64,000 nucleotides of DNA from Allohoeflea poritis (GCF_027889715.1 NZ_JAPJZH010000020.1:1-64000), one strand, 5' to 3'; positions 1 to 8,954 are shown, numbered from the stretch's first letter. A program made the numbers and translations. The notes: generated by a model from the letters alone, not told the origin.

Positions 1-237
1 AGCCTACGGCTGAAAACAGTGACGTTTTCAATCGGTCGCCGGGGCATCTCTTCGCACATGGAAATTCGCTAAAATTTGAATCAATTTTTATACTTGTTTT
101 ATTCAATATCTATATTTATTTTACGATAAATAAAACCAAATATAACGACAATTAGTGCTTATTTATACTGTTATTATTTGCTTGATATAAAAACATAAAT
201 GGCATGATCGCTCCCACATTGACGGGGAGAGGATCAA
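1..237. other. AT-rich non-coding left edge
   Basis: I see no gene here. Positions 11-30 form a 7-bp inverted repeat (TGAAAAC / GTTTTCA, 6-nt loop) that may belong to an upstream gene outside the window. Positions about 61-200 are strikingly AT-rich compared with the rest of the window and probably hold the promoter of the gene at 238. The last bases carry a GGGGAGAGGA ribosome-binding site just before that gene's ATG. Confidence 0.5.
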
Positions 238-843
238 ATGAAAACCGCAACGCTTGTAAAGGCTGCTCTTGTTGGCGCGCTTTACATGTTGCCTGCAGCG
301 GCGCAGGCCAACCCGCAGAGCATGAAGACGGCCGGCCTCACCAGCCAGCCGATCGGCCATTACAATTTCTGTCAGTCGAACCCCGCCGAGTGCAGTCAGC
401 GTTCGGGACGCACACGGCCCATGGAACTGACCAGGAAAGCCTGGCGGCAGATTCTGGAGATCAATCACGCGGTCAACAGTCAGATCGAACCGCGTACGGA
501 TATGGAGATCTTCGGCGTCGAGGAACACTGGACCTATCCGCAGTCGGTCGGCGATTGCGAGGATTATGTGCTTCTCAAACGCAGCATGTTGATGCGGGCC
601 GGCTTCAAACCGGCCGACCTCCTGATCACGGTCGTGCGGCAGCCCGACGGCTCCGGCCATGCGGTGCTGACGGTCAGAACCAATCTCGGCGACTACATTC
701 TCGACAACATGCGCGACAAGGTGCTGCTGTGGTCGGATACCGAATACACATTCCTGAAGCGCCAGTCTTCGCGTCATTCCGGACGCTGGACCAAGCTGAA
801 ACACAGCCGTCCGACCACGGTCGGCAGTATTCAAAGGAACTGA
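238..843 (+). CDS. Bacterial transglutaminase-like cysteine protease (BTLCP family)
   Basis: This 201-residue exported protein matches the bacterial transglutaminase-like cysteine proteinase family. Residues 1-24 form a signal peptide ending AQA. The expected Cys-His-Asp triad is visible: Cys107 in GDCEDY, His141 in GHAVL and Asp156 in YILDN. Family members are predicted periplasmic peptidases or transglutaminases, and their substrate is generally unknown. The ATG is preceded by AGAGGA at good spacing. The gene is alone on this strand, converges on the carbonic anhydrase-like gene and is followed by a hairpin at 948. The family call is firm and the enzymatic role is not. Confidence 0.85.
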   Translation: MKTATLVKAALVGALYMLPAAAQANPQSMKTAGLTSQPIGHYNFCQSNPAECSQRSGRTRPMELTRKAWRQILEINHAVNSQIEPRTDMEIFGVEEHWTYPQSVGDCEDYVLLKRSMLMRAGFKPADLLITVVRQPDGSGHAVLTVRTNLGDYILDNMRDKVLLWSDTEYTFLKRQSSRHSGRWTKLKHSRPTTVGSIQRN

Positions 844-947
844 ACACGATCTGTCCGGTTGCCATCGCAACCACGAAATCAATGCGGGGCACGCATAGAG
901 TTAGGCCACGGTCAGTCCCCACCCTTCCCGTCTCAGACCTTGGCCTG

Positions 948-978
948 GGGAGCCGGCGTCAGCCGGCTCCCTTCCCTT
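948..978 (+). terminator. Probable terminator of the BTLCP gene
   Basis: A perfect 10-bp inverted repeat (GGGAGCCGGC / GCCGGCTCCC) with a GTCA loop spans 948-971. It is followed on the plus strand by a pyrimidine-rich tail containing TTTT. It lies between two convergent genes. The T tract is interrupted, so the terminator may be imperfect. Confidence 0.55.
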
Positions 979-989
979 TTCACAAGCAT

Positions 990-1520
990 CTATCCATCGA
1001 TCCGTTCCAGGTCGCGCGCAAAGCGCCGCGCATTCTCGACATAATGTCTCGCTGACCACCGCAGCATCTCGACAGCCTTTTCATCAAGTTCCCGCACCGG
1101 TTTCGCCGGCGAGCCAATGACGAGGCTGTTGTCGGGAATCTCCTTGCCTTCGGTGACAAGCGCTCCGGCCCCGATCAGGCAGTTGCTTCCGATCCTGGCA
1201 CCGTTGAGCACCGTCGCGCCCATGCCGACGAGACTGTTGTTGCCGATGGTACAGCCGTGAAGCATGGCCTTGTGCCCGATCGTGCAGCCCTCGCCGATGG
1301 TCAGCGGGAATCCCATATCCGTGTGAAGGACACTGTTTTCCTGGATATTGCTGCCCGCTCCCACGCTGATCGGTTCGGTATCGCCCCGAAGCACGCATCC
1401 GAACCAGACACCCACATCCTCGCCAAGAATGACCTTTCCGATCAGGACTGCGGTATCGGCGATCCAGTGAAAACCGTCCGGGACCATTGGCGTGTCAGCT
1501 CCGAGCCTGTAAAGCGGCAT
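990..1520 (-). CDS. Gamma-carbonic anhydrase family protein
   Basis: This 176-residue protein has the hexapeptide-repeat left-handed beta-helix of gamma carbonic anhydrases (YrdA/PaaY/CaiE group). The three expected zinc-binding histidines are present at His66 (VLHTD), His83 (IGHKA) and His88 (MLHGC). Family members form trimers with metal at the subunit interfaces, and only some have measured CO2 hydration activity. The ATG has a strong GGAGGA site. Length is normal for the family. It is a single leftward gene, divergent from the hypothetical gene at 1673. The fold is certain and the physiological substrate is not. Confidence 0.9.
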   Translation of the reverse strand: MPLYRLGADTPMVPDGFHWIADTAVLIGKVILGEDVGVWFGCVLRGDTEPISVGAGSNIQENSVLHTDMGFPLTIGEGCTIGHKAMLHGCTIGNNSLVGMGATVLNGARIGSNCLIGAGALVTEGKEIPDNSLVIGSPAKPVRELDEKAVEMLRWSARHYVENARRFARDLERIDG

Positions 1521-1672
1521 TGTTTCCTCCGATAGGTGGCCTTATGTGCGACAAAGACAGCAATTGGCTGTTGATGGCTGCTGCCGGTTTACTGCCCCTT
1601 AACCATAATCCTGAATGATCGCCAACAGGTGCAATAAACTGCAATCCGCTCACGGCGGCCGGACCTCTATTC

Positions 1673-2425
1673 ATGAACCAAGCAGCCCCGTCAACGTCAA
1701 TCGACGATCCGAAGCCGCTCATTTCTCCGCGTCTGATACGCAAGATCATGATTTTCGTTGCCATTGCCGGGCTGGCGACGCTGGCATTGAGCATCGCCGG
1801 GCGCTGGGTCGGCGAACGCATTGTCATGGGCGGCCACAGCACCGACGATACGCCCGTGCTCTTGAACGTCGGCGAAAATGCACTTGCCCTGCCCGCCAAT
1901 ATGCTCCGCTTCGAAAATCAGCGCAAAAACGGCCGGTACGAGCGTATCGACGCCTATTTCACCTGGCCGGGCATGGAGGGATATTCCCGAACCAACCACC
2001 GCAGTTTCAATCAGATCGAAAATGCAGATCAACTGGTCTTTCTGACCCTGTCGGGGCAGACGATGCCGCTCGACATGTCGGCGCGTCTTCAGCCGGTGTA
2101 CGGACGGCTCACGAAAAAACGTGCGCCGATGGCCGAGACCGGCCTTACGGTCTTGGAGTTCGACGCCGATTCCCGCTACGCCGGTGAACTTCTTTTTGTT
2201 GGCGAGCGCGCCGACCAGTTGCCCTTTGTCGTGCGCTGTCTGAAAGGCGATAATCTGCCCGCGGGTTCCCGTTCGTGCATGCGCGATGTCAACATTGCGC
2301 CCGGCCTTACCATGACCTACCGCTTCTCGCGCGACCTGCTTCCCGAATGGAGAAAACTTGACCGGGCCATCAATGGATTTGTCGGTCAGGCGCTGAAGGT
2401 GGGCGTAAAGCCGGTCTCATCATGA
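1673..2425 (+). CDS. Hypothetical membrane-anchored protein
   Basis: This 250-residue protein has one hydrophobic segment at about residues 25-43, followed by a soluble domain that probably faces the periplasm. The domain contains an invariant-looking Cys pair (VRCLKGD and SCMRD) that could form a disulfide. I recognise no named domain. The ribosome-binding site is weak and the ATG is chosen by the membrane-anchor pattern. A TTAACCAT sequence, resembling a rhizobial CtrA half-site, lies at 1599-1606 upstream. The neighbours give no functional hint. It looks like a conserved hypothetical of the order, but I cannot assign a role. Confidence 0.75.
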   Translation: MNQAAPSTSIDDPKPLISPRLIRKIMIFVAIAGLATLALSIAGRWVGERIVMGGHSTDDTPVLLNVGENALALPANMLRFENQRKNGRYERIDAYFTWPGMEGYSRTNHRSFNQIENADQLVFLTLSGQTMPLDMSARLQPVYGRLTKKRAPMAETGLTVLEFDADSRYAGELLFVGERADQLPFVVRCLKGDNLPAGSRSCMRDVNIAPGLTMTYRFSRDLLPEWRKLDRAINGFVGQALKVGVKPVSS

Positions 2426-2449
2426 AAAAAGCCGCGTCGGCGCGGCTTT
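2425..2449 (-). terminator. Intrinsic terminator of the DUF3126 gene
   Basis: A 9-bp perfect stem (AAAGCCGCG / CGCGGCTTT) with a TCGG loop is followed on the minus strand by TTTTTT. It lies downstream of the leftward DUF3126 gene and abuts the stop codon of the rightward gene at 2425, so it could also help end that transcript. Confidence 0.75.
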
Positions 2450-2484
2450 CGGATTGCATGGCTCGAAAAACCGGGGTGAACGGT

Positions 2485-2697
2485 TCAGTGGTCGTCGAGA
2501 TCGATGTCCAGGATTGCCATCGAGAAATTGAACGACAGATCGCCATCCTCGTCGTCCCTGAAAAGAACTCCGAGAAACTCATCGCCAATATAGACCTCGG
2601 CAGAGTCGTCCTTGCGCGGCCGTGCGCGCACCGCCATGTTGGGATTGAACGTCCGTTTGAAATAGGAATCCAGCTTCCGCAGTTCTTCGGGCTTCAA
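2485..2697 (-). CDS. DUF3126 family protein
   Basis: This 70-residue acidic protein matches DUF3126, a small family found in alphaproteobacteria, usually close to cysE. It has no signal peptide or membrane segment and no known function. The start is TTG, supported by GGAGA five bases upstream; no in-frame ATG would keep the N-terminus (MKPEELRKLDSYF). It lies downstream of cysE on the same strand with a hairpin between them and is followed by an intrinsic terminator at 2425. The family call is good and the function is unknown. Confidence 0.85.
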   Translation of the reverse strand: MKPEELRKLDSYFKRTFNPNMAVRARPRKDDSAEVYIGDEFLGVLFRDDEDGDLSFNFSMAILDIDLDDH

Positions 2698-2763
2698 GGC
2701 ACTCTCCGTATGATTGTTTCTCGGCCGGCTTTCTGCATGGCAATCAGCCGGCTGTAAAGCCCC

Positions 2764-2792
2764 GCGGCGTCAATCCACCGAAATGACGCCGC
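2764..2792 (-). terminator. Hairpin between cysE and the DUF3126 gene
   Basis: A perfect 9-bp inverted repeat (GCGGCGTCA / TGACGCCGC) with an 11-nt loop lies just past the cysE stop codon. On the minus strand only a short CTTT follows, so it is a weak terminator or an mRNA 3' stabiliser, and read-through into the DUF3126 gene is likely. Confidence 0.4.
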
Positions 2793-2813
2793 GCAGAGGA
2801 ACGCTGAAACCGC

Positions 2814-3632
2814 TCAGTCGTCGCCGAGAATCTGGTCCATCGAGCGGGCCGGTTCCTTGCACCCCGCCTTGCCGACGACCCGGGCAGGCACGCCGGCGAC
2901 GGTGGTCGATTCTGGCACCGGTTTCAGCACCACCGATCCGGACGCGATACGCGAGCAGCAGCCGATTTCCACATTGCCGAGGATTTTCGCGCCGGCGCCG
3001 ATCAGCACGCCGTGGCGGACCTTGGGATGCCGGTCGCCGGACTCCTTGCCGGTTCCGCCGAGCGTAACGCCCTGGAGGATCGATACATCGTCCTCGATAA
3101 CAGCGGTTCCACCCACGACCAGACCGGTCGCATGATCGAGGAAAATGCCCTTGCCCATGCGTACGCCCGGATGGATATCCGTCTGGAAAACCTCAGACGA
3201 GCGGCTCTGCAGGTAAAGCGCATAATCTCGACGCCCCTGCTCCCACAGCCAGTGGGCAAGCCGGTGCGCCTGGATGGCATGGAAGCCCTTGAAATACAGC
3301 ACCGGCTCGATGAACCGGTCGCAGGCCGGGTCACGGTCATAGACGGCCTGCACGTCGACCCGGAGCACGGAACTCCAATCGGGCCAATCCTCAAGCATCT
3401 CCTCAAAGGTCTGCCGCAGGAGATTGGTCGGCATATCCGGATGATCGAGGCGTTCGCACACACGATGGATAACCGCATCTTCCAGCGTGCGAAAATTCAG
3501 GATTGTCGAATAATGGTAAGTAGCCAGAACGGGATCGTTCTCGGCCGCCTGCAGCGCTTCGGTACGGATGGCATCCCAGATGGGGTCCATCGTTTTGACC
3601 TGCTCGGCCGTCAGGGCCTTGCCAGCAACCAT
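2814..3632 (-). CDS. cysE: Serine O-acetyltransferase
   Basis: CysE transfers acetyl from acetyl-CoA to L-serine, the first step of cysteine synthesis. The 272-residue protein has the N-terminal alpha-helical domain (about 10-135) and the hexapeptide-repeat helix (about 150-250) with the catalytic region DIHPGVRMG and FLDHATG (His154, His167). I chose the ATG at 3632 because GGAGG lies eight bases upstream and it gives the usual length; an upstream in-frame start at 3770 would add 46 residues of non-family sequence. The neighbouring DUF3126 gene is a common partner. The call is firm. Confidence 0.93.
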   Translation of the reverse strand: MVAGKALTAEQVKTMDPIWDAIRTEALQAAENDPVLATYHYSTILNFRTLEDAVIHRVCERLDHPDMPTNLLRQTFEEMLEDWPDWSSVLRVDVQAVYDRDPACDRFIEPVLYFKGFHAIQAHRLAHWLWEQGRRDYALYLQSRSSEVFQTDIHPGVRMGKGIFLDHATGLVVGGTAVIEDDVSILQGVTLGGTGKESGDRHPKVRHGVLIGAGAKILGNVEIGCCSRIASGSVVLKPVPESTTVAGVPARVVGKAGCKEPARSMDQILGDD

Positions 3633-3785
3633 GTTTTCATCCTCCGACGATGCCCCATCGGGCTCGATTGATGCCGGGCCAACCAGGCCCTGGTCAAATC
3701 TGTTGCGTACGATCTCTATCGCACCGGGAACAACATCCGGTAAAGATAGGCTAGATCGATTCAAATTCAAACGGATATCTTCCTG

Positions 3786-4589
3786 ATGAAATCACGGCAT
3801 AGTTTCGCGGACGAAACGCTCATGGCGTCAACCGACGATCACACGGGTTTCCTGAGCTTCAATCGTCCGCAACGCAAGAACGCCATCAATTTCGAGATGT
3901 GGCACGCGATTCCCAAGGCGCTGGAATGGCTGTGCGCTCAGGGTGATATACGTTGCATTGTCATGCATGGCGAAGGCGGCACGGATTTCTCGGCCGGCGC
4001 CGACATTTCGGAATTCGACCGGGTCAGGCAGGACACGGACACCGCCCGGGACTATGAACTGTCGAACGCAACCGCATTTCACGCCGTTCGCGCGTGCCCG
4101 ATTCCCGTGGTGGCCATGATCAGCGGTGTCTGTTTCGGGGGAGCGTTCGGGCTTGCCACCGCTGCTGACCTGCGCGTCGCCAGCAACGACTCCATCTTTT
4201 CGATTCCTGCCGGACGCCTTGGCCTTGCCTATCCGGTCGATGCCATGGGCGATATTGTCGATGCGCTGGGGCCGCAGATGGCTCGTTCCATGCTCTATAC
4301 CGGCCGGCGCATCACGGCGCGCGAGGCCCAGTCCGCCGGACTGCTTCTGACCGTGTGCGGCCTTGCCGATCTGCGTGAAACCGCATTGGAACTGGCTGAG
4401 CGGATATGCACGAACGCGCCGCTCTCCAACCGGGCATCGAAGGCTTCGATCCGCGCCGCCTTGTCCGGCCAGGAACAGGACAGGCTGCTTGCCGAGAAAA
4501 TCGCAGCATCGACATTCACCAGCGCGGATTACGCGGAGGGCCGGCGCGCCTTTCGCGAAAAACGGCGGCCCGTGTTCTCGGGAAAGTGA
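3786..4589 (+). CDS. Enoyl-CoA hydratase/isomerase-fold protein lacking classical catalytic glutamates
   Basis: This 267-residue protein has the crotonase fold: the N-terminal strand pair, the oxyanion segment FSAGADIS (about 68-75), ISGVCFGGAFG (about 112-122) and IPAGRLGL (about 140-147). In true enoyl-CoA hydratases one glutamate lies in the GGGxEL segment and one in the PE segment. Here they are replaced by Gly and Ala. It therefore probably does not hydrate enoyl-CoA in the classical way and may be an isomerase, a thioesterase-like enzyme or another superfamily member. The start is uncertain, as Met13 at 3822 is possible. No fatty-acid genes are adjacent. Confidence 0.8.
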   Translation: MKSRHSFADETLMASTDDHTGFLSFNRPQRKNAINFEMWHAIPKALEWLCAQGDIRCIVMHGEGGTDFSAGADISEFDRVRQDTDTARDYELSNATAFHAVRACPIPVVAMISGVCFGGAFGLATAADLRVASNDSIFSIPAGRLGLAYPVDAMGDIVDALGPQMARSMLYTGRRITAREAQSAGLLLTVCGLADLRETALELAERICTNAPLSNRASKASIRAALSGQEQDRLLAEKIAASTFTSADYAEGRRAFREKRRPVFSGK

Positions 4590-4598
4590 CGGCTTTTC

Positions 4599-5507
4599 TT
4601 AACCGGCGCCTAGGCCGTCAAGGAACTCCATGATCGCCTGCAGGAAGATGTCGTTGCGGTCTCCGGCAACCATGTGGCCGGCGCCCGAAACATCCGTCAA
4701 CCTTGCGTGTGGAACCAGCTCCAGAAATTCCTCGGCATGTTCTTCCGATACCAGTTCCGACTGCCGCCCGCGAACCAGCAGCGTCGGAATGGTCAATGCC
4801 CGTGTGGCCGCGAACCGGTACTCATCGCTTCTCAGCTTGCCCGAATTGACCGGATGCGGCCCGCTGATGAAGGCCGGATCCCAGTGCCAGCGGTAGCGTC
4901 CGTCCTCGCCCAACCGCAGGTTTTTCGACAATCCATCCAGCGATTTCGGCCGGCCACGGTTGGGAAGGTATGCCGCAATCGTATCGGCCGCCTCCTGGAG
5001 CGAACCGAAGCCATCCTGCATGCGGTCGGACATGAAGCCCAGAATGCGGTCGACCCCGTCGCGTCGCATGCGCGGCGTGACATCGACCAGAATGAGCGCC
5101 GACAGGAGCGATTGCCCCGCTTCATATTGCGCGACCAGCGAAGAGATGCCGCCGAGCGACGCGCCAACGGAAACCGGGCGTTGGCCGCCGAATGTCTCCT
5201 GAACCTTCCGGGCCACGGCATCGATGTCGGCCGCATAGTCGTCGAACGCATAGCGCTGGTCGGCAACCCACTCGCTGTCCCCGTGACCGCGAAGATCGAC
5301 CGCAATTGCCGTATATCCCGCGGCCTGCACGGCCCGGGCGGCATTGTCCCAGGCGTGGCGCGTCTGGCCGCCGCCATGAAAGAAGAGCACAGGTTTCGCG
5401 CCGCCGCGATAGATACTCGCATTCAGCCGGTTGCCGTGAGCACCGGAAAATTCGTGCGGCACAACGCTATCCGATGAAACCCGCATCTCGTCCATGTCGG
5501 TCGTCAA
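4599..5507 (-). CDS. Alpha/beta hydrolase
   Basis: This 302-residue alpha/beta hydrolase shows the oxyanion HGGGQ motif near residue 44, the nucleophile elbow GASLGG and the C-terminal histidine in GAGHMV. The substrate cannot be told. The start is TTG at 5507, with GGAG eight bases upstream, and it overlaps the stop of the next upstream hydrolase gene by four bases (TTGA), so the two are translationally coupled. Both proteins belong to the same superfamily but are not close copies. An ATG at 5495 is an alternative start. Confidence 0.85.
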   Translation of the reverse strand: MTTDMDEMRVSSDSVVPHEFSGAHGNRLNASIYRGGAKPVLFFHGGGQTRHAWDNAARAVQAAGYTAIAVDLRGHGDSEWVADQRYAFDDYAADIDAVARKVQETFGGQRPVSVGASLGGISSLVAQYEAGQSLLSALILVDVTPRMRRDGVDRILGFMSDRMQDGFGSLQEAADTIAAYLPNRGRPKSLDGLSKNLRLGEDGRYRWHWDPAFISGPHPVNSGKLRSDEYRFAATRALTIPTLLVRGRQSELVSEEHAEEFLELVPHARLTDVSGAGHMVAGDRNDIFLQAIMEFLDGLGAG

Positions 5508-6286
5508 TTCTCGTGCTCCTCGTAAAAACCGATGACGGCTGCCTTGTAGGTCTTGTCACCGACCGCAAGCATGTGATCCCTTCCGGCAATGTCGAAGGCG
5601 CGCCCGTCCGGAAGCAGCCGCGCCAGTTTGTCGGCCGAACCGGCAATGGCATCACTGCTGCCGACAGCAACCAGCGCCGGCATTGCAAGTGCGGCCAACT
5701 GCTCGGCAGTGACCAGGGTCCGCGATGCCTCGATACAGGCGGCCAATGCGGCCCGGTCGGATTTCGTCTGCTCGGCGAAAGCCCGGAAGGCTCTCCCCGT
5801 CTCGTCACTGACGTCATCGATCGATGGCGCGCGCAGCGCTTCGGCAATCGGCCCCCAGTCCCCAACGCCCTCTGTCATTCCGGAACCGAGGCCGCCAAAG
5901 ACGAGCGTACTGACAAGCTCCGGCGCCTCCAGAGCCAGGAAGGCGCTCAGGCGCGCGCCCATCGAATAGCCCATGACATGCGCACGTTGGATGGCAAGGT
6001 GCTCAAGCAACGCCAGTGAATCGGATGCCATCAGCTCAGGCGTATAGTACCTGGGATCATGGAACTTCTCGCTGCCGCCATGGCCCCGATTGTCGAGCGC
6101 GATCACGCGATATCCCGCTTTGCTCAACGTACTCACCCAGCCGGTGAAAACCCAGTTTACATGCGCCGTGGACGCAAAACCGTGGATGAGGAGCACCGGA
6201 TACCCGTCGTGCGGCCCGGCATCGAGATATGCGATGCGCGCACCCTTATTGCTGAAATCGCTCATTGGCAGGCGATCGATGTCCAT
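5504..6286 (-). CDS. Alpha/beta hydrolase
   Basis: This 260-residue hydrolase has the HGFAST oxyanion region, GYSMGA nucleophile elbow and a C-terminal catalytic GRDHM. It resembles the 3-oxoadipate enol-lactonase/esterase-like group, but no substrate can be assigned. I prefer the ATG at 6286 because GGAG lies eight bases upstream; an upstream start at 6349 would add 21 unlikely residues. It is the first gene of a two-gene operon with the hydrolase at 4599, overlapping by four bases. Confidence 0.85.
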   Translation of the reverse strand: MDIDRLPMSDFSNKGARIAYLDAGPHDGYPVLLIHGFASTAHVNWVFTGWVSTLSKAGYRVIALDNRGHGGSEKFHDPRYYTPELMASDSLALLEHLAIQRAHVMGYSMGARLSAFLALEAPELVSTLVFGGLGSGMTEGVGDWGPIAEALRAPSIDDVSDETGRAFRAFAEQTKSDRAALAACIEASRTLVTAEQLAALAMPALVAVGSSDAIAGSADKLARLLPDGRAFDIAGRDHMLAVGDKTYKAAVIGFYEEHEN

Positions 6287-6430
6287 ATCTGCGGCTCCGG
6301 CGATGTGTCGATTCAGTGCATTAGGACAATCTTGAACATTTCTCAACATCCGGCGGAATCATTTACCGCATGAGTGCAGGTGCCTCCCCTCCGTTCGATG
6401 CTTCCCTCATGCGGTTTTATTGTCGGTTTG

Positions 6431-6450
6431 ATAAGCAAGTACGAACTTAT
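6431..6450. promoter_or_regulatory. Imperfect palindrome, possible operator
   Basis: A symmetric element with ATAAG and CTTAT arms around a central GTAC lies between the divergent hydrolase operon (start 6286) and the zinc-finger gene (start 6558). A related half, GTACTTAT, recurs near 6484. It could be an operator, but only the symmetry supports this. Confidence 0.25.
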
Positions 6451-6557
6451 TAAGGTCTTCTTCAGGGAAATCTTGCGCTTGCGTACTTATTCTCTCGACA
6501 CGAATGACAACCATGCGTATATGTTCCGCGTGGACTATGAGAACTTGGAGCTTTGAG

Positions 6558-6803
6558 ATGGCCGGGCACCCCATCCCGCATTTCCAGAATGATGCCGGGC
6601 ACCCCGTAATCGAGGTTGGTGTTAAGAGGTTTATGTGTGTCGGGGCTCGCGCGCCGTTCGATCATCCTCACGAATTTCTCGATATGGGCGATGATCAGGA
6701 AATAATTTGCCCCTATTGTTCAACGCTTTATCGTTACAATAGCGCACTGGACGCCCATCAGACCCAGCCGGAAGGATGCAATTTCGAGGTCGAGGTCGAC
6801 TGA
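6558..6803 (+). CDS. CHCC-type zinc-finger protein (NDUFS6-like)
   Basis: This 81-residue protein belongs to the small zinc-finger family related to mitochondrial complex I accessory subunit NDUFS6. The metal ligands visible are Cys27, a histidine near 36-38 (FDHPH) and the CPYC pair at 51 and 54. Alphaproteobacterial members are thought to associate with respiratory complex I; that is family knowledge, not shown here. The ATG at 6558 has GGAG seven bases upstream, so the upstream in-frame ATG at 6504 is rejected. It is a single gene. Confidence 0.85.
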   Translation: MAGHPIPHFQNDAGHPVIEVGVKRFMCVGARAPFDHPHEFLDMGDDQEIICPYCSTLYRYNSALDAHQTQPEGCNFEVEVD

Positions 6804-6932
6804 AGACGAAATTGACATCCGCCCCCGCGACGCTGGTGTCTTCCCTCCGCATTTGCTACGCTATGCACGCTTGATCGCGCCGAGTATGAGAGGCCACGGC
6901 GCATCTCGGACCAATGGGCGCACATAAATAAT

Positions 6933-8114
6933 ATGCAACCCAGAATTGCTATCGTCGGTGCCGGCATAGCCGGCCTTTGCGCAGCGCTTGCATTTGCACA
7001 GCGCGGCTGCCGTGTTGATGTTGCCGAATTCAGCAATTCCCTCGATGAGGTCGGCGCCGGCATGCAGCTTTCTCCCAATGTCACCCGGCTGCTTGGATCA
7101 TTGGGAACCGGACGTGAGCTGTCCCGTGTCATGGTCGAGCCGTCGAACCTGTCATTGCTGTCAGGCCTCGACCTTCGCGCACTCAATGCAATTCCCGTCG
7201 AACGGATTGCCGCGGCCCGCTGGAACGGACCCTATGGCGTTGTGCACCGGGCCGATCTGCAAGGCCTGCTGGCAGATGCCGCAAAGATGCAGCCGGCGAT
7301 CCGCCTGTTTCTCGGCAAGAGAATCACGGCCGAAACAGAAGACATGCTTGTCGACCAGTTGACGGAATTGACCGGTGATCCGCCGGATATGGTCATCGGC
7401 GCCGATGGTGTGTGGTCCACGATCCGCAAATTCGCACCGGGCGCCAGTCCGGCGACCTTTTCCGGGACAATCGCCTGGCGCGGGCTGCTGGAGCCCGACA
7501 TATTTGCCGATATCGCCGATCAGGACAATGTCAACGCCTTTCTGGCGCCGCACACCCATCTGGTTACCTATCCGCTCGGCCACCGCGGTCACATCAACGC
7601 GGTCGCGGTGACACCCGGCAAGATCAAGGACCGCGACTGGGACAATGTCGGTGATACATCGGTCCTGCTCGACCATTTCAACGGGTGGAGCGATGCCTTG
7701 CGAAACGCACTCGCAAGCACATCCTGGCGCTACTGGCCTCTTTTCGAGGTGCGACACACGTGTTTCGTCGCTGGCCGCAGAACGGTGCTGATCGGGGACG
7801 CCGCGCATGCAATGACGCCGCACGCCGCCCAGGGCGCGGCCATGGCAATCGAGGATGCCTGCGCGCTGGCCGCCTGCTACGAGGCAGTCGGGGGAAACGC
7901 CCGCGATACAATAAGCCGGTTTGACGCGCTCAGGACGCCGCGCGTTGCGAGGGTTCGAAAACGCAGCGATTTCAATAAGTTCGCCTATCATGCAGGCGGT
8001 TTTGTCCGCCTTGCGCGAAACGCTGTCCTGGCCGTGCGGTCCGGTGAAAGCCTGGCATCGGATCTCGACTGGCTTTACGGATACGACGCCACCGACCTTT
8101 CCCATCCGACCTGA
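6933..8114 (+). CDS. FAD-dependent aromatic-type monooxygenase
   Basis: This 393-residue flavoprotein belongs to the salicylate hydroxylase-like group A monooxygenases. It has the FAD dinucleotide motif GAGIAG at residues 9-14, the DG motif GADGVWS near 157 and the GD motif IGDAAHAM near 287. Such enzymes hydroxylate aromatic acids using NAD(P)H and O2, and the substrate is unknown here. It ends 27 bases from the convergent aapP stop. No regulator or ring-cleavage gene is adjacent, so a catabolic role cannot be inferred from context. Confidence 0.85.
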   Translation: MQPRIAIVGAGIAGLCAALAFAQRGCRVDVAEFSNSLDEVGAGMQLSPNVTRLLGSLGTGRELSRVMVEPSNLSLLSGLDLRALNAIPVERIAAARWNGPYGVVHRADLQGLLADAAKMQPAIRLFLGKRITAETEDMLVDQLTELTGDPPDMVIGADGVWSTIRKFAPGASPATFSGTIAWRGLLEPDIFADIADQDNVNAFLAPHTHLVTYPLGHRGHINAVAVTPGKIKDRDWDNVGDTSVLLDHFNGWSDALRNALASTSWRYWPLFEVRHTCFVAGRRTVLIGDAAHAMTPHAAQGAAMAIEDACALAACYEAVGGNARDTISRFDALRTPRVARVRKRSDFNKFAYHAGGFVRLARNAVLAVRSGESLASDLDWLYGYDATDLSHPT

Positions 8115-8141
8115 ACGAAAAAGGCCGGCAATCCGCGTCTG

Positions 8142-8939
8142 CTAATGTAGGATCTGGCTCAGGAACAGCTTCGTGCGCTCATGCTGCGGATTGTCGAAGA
8201 ATTCGCCCGGCTCGTTCTGCTCGACGATCTGCCCCTGGTCCATGAAGATGACCCGGTTGGCCACCTGGCGCGCGAAGCCCATCTCGTGGGTGACGCACAG
8301 CATCGTCATGCCTTCCTCGGCGAGACCGACCATGGTGTCGAGCACTTCCTTGATCATTTCCGGATCGAGCGCCGATGTCGGCTCATCGAACAGCATGATG
8401 CGCGGGTTCATGCACAGCGAACGCGCGATCGCCACACGCTGCTGCTGTCCGCCCGAGAGCTGTCCCGGAAACTTGTGCGCCTGTTCCGGGATCTTGACGC
8501 GCTCAAGAAAGTGCATCGCGATGTCCTCGGCTTCCTTCTTCGGCATCTTGCGCACCCAGATCGGCGCCAGCGTGCAGTTCTCGATAATCGTCAGATGCGG
8601 GAACAGGTTGAAGTGCTGGAACACCATGCCGACCTCGCGGCGCACTTCGTCGATCTTCTTCAGATCGTTGGTGAGCTCGATGCCGTCGACGACGATCGTT
8701 CCCTTCTGGTGCTCTTCGAGGCGGTTGATGCAACGGATCATCGTCGACTTGCCGGAACCCGACGGGCCGGCAATGACGATGCGCTCGCCACGCATGACCT
8801 TGAGATTGATGTCCCGCAAGACGTGGAAATCGCCGTACCACTTGTTCATGTCGGTGATTTCGACCGCGACATCCGTCTCGGAGACGGTCATCTTCGAGCG
8901 ATCCACCTCGCCGACCTCGTGTACAGACTCTTCAGACAT
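8142..8939 (-). CDS. aapP: General L-amino acid ABC transporter ATP-binding protein
   Basis: This 265-residue ATPase powers the general amino-acid transporter Aap. Walker A is GPSGSGKST (58-66), the signature is LSGGQQQ (about 161-167) and Walker B is LFDEP (about 183-187). It is the last gene of the leftward operon aapJ-aapQ-aapM-aapP, 15 bases after aapM, with GGGGA before the ATG. In rhizobia Aap imports a broad range of amino acids and also affects efflux. The call rests on close similarity to the GlnQ/AapP group and on the complete operon. Confidence 0.93.
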   Translation of the reverse strand: MSEESVHEVGEVDRSKMTVSETDVAVEITDMNKWYGDFHVLRDINLKVMRGERIVIAGPSGSGKSTMIRCINRLEEHQKGTIVVDGIELTNDLKKIDEVRREVGMVFQHFNLFPHLTIIENCTLAPIWVRKMPKKEAEDIAMHFLERVKIPEQAHKFPGQLSGGQQQRVAIARSLCMNPRIMLFDEPTSALDPEMIKEVLDTMVGLAEEGMTMLCVTHEMGFARQVANRVIFMDQGQIVEQNEPGEFFDNPQHERTKLFLSQILH

Positions 8940-8954
8940 GGCTCTTCCCCTAAC

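Noticed and set aside
204-1055. An overlapping 283-codon frame over the BTLCP gene
   Set aside because: The BTLCP frame has a signal peptide, catalytic triad and ribosome-binding site; the other frame has none.
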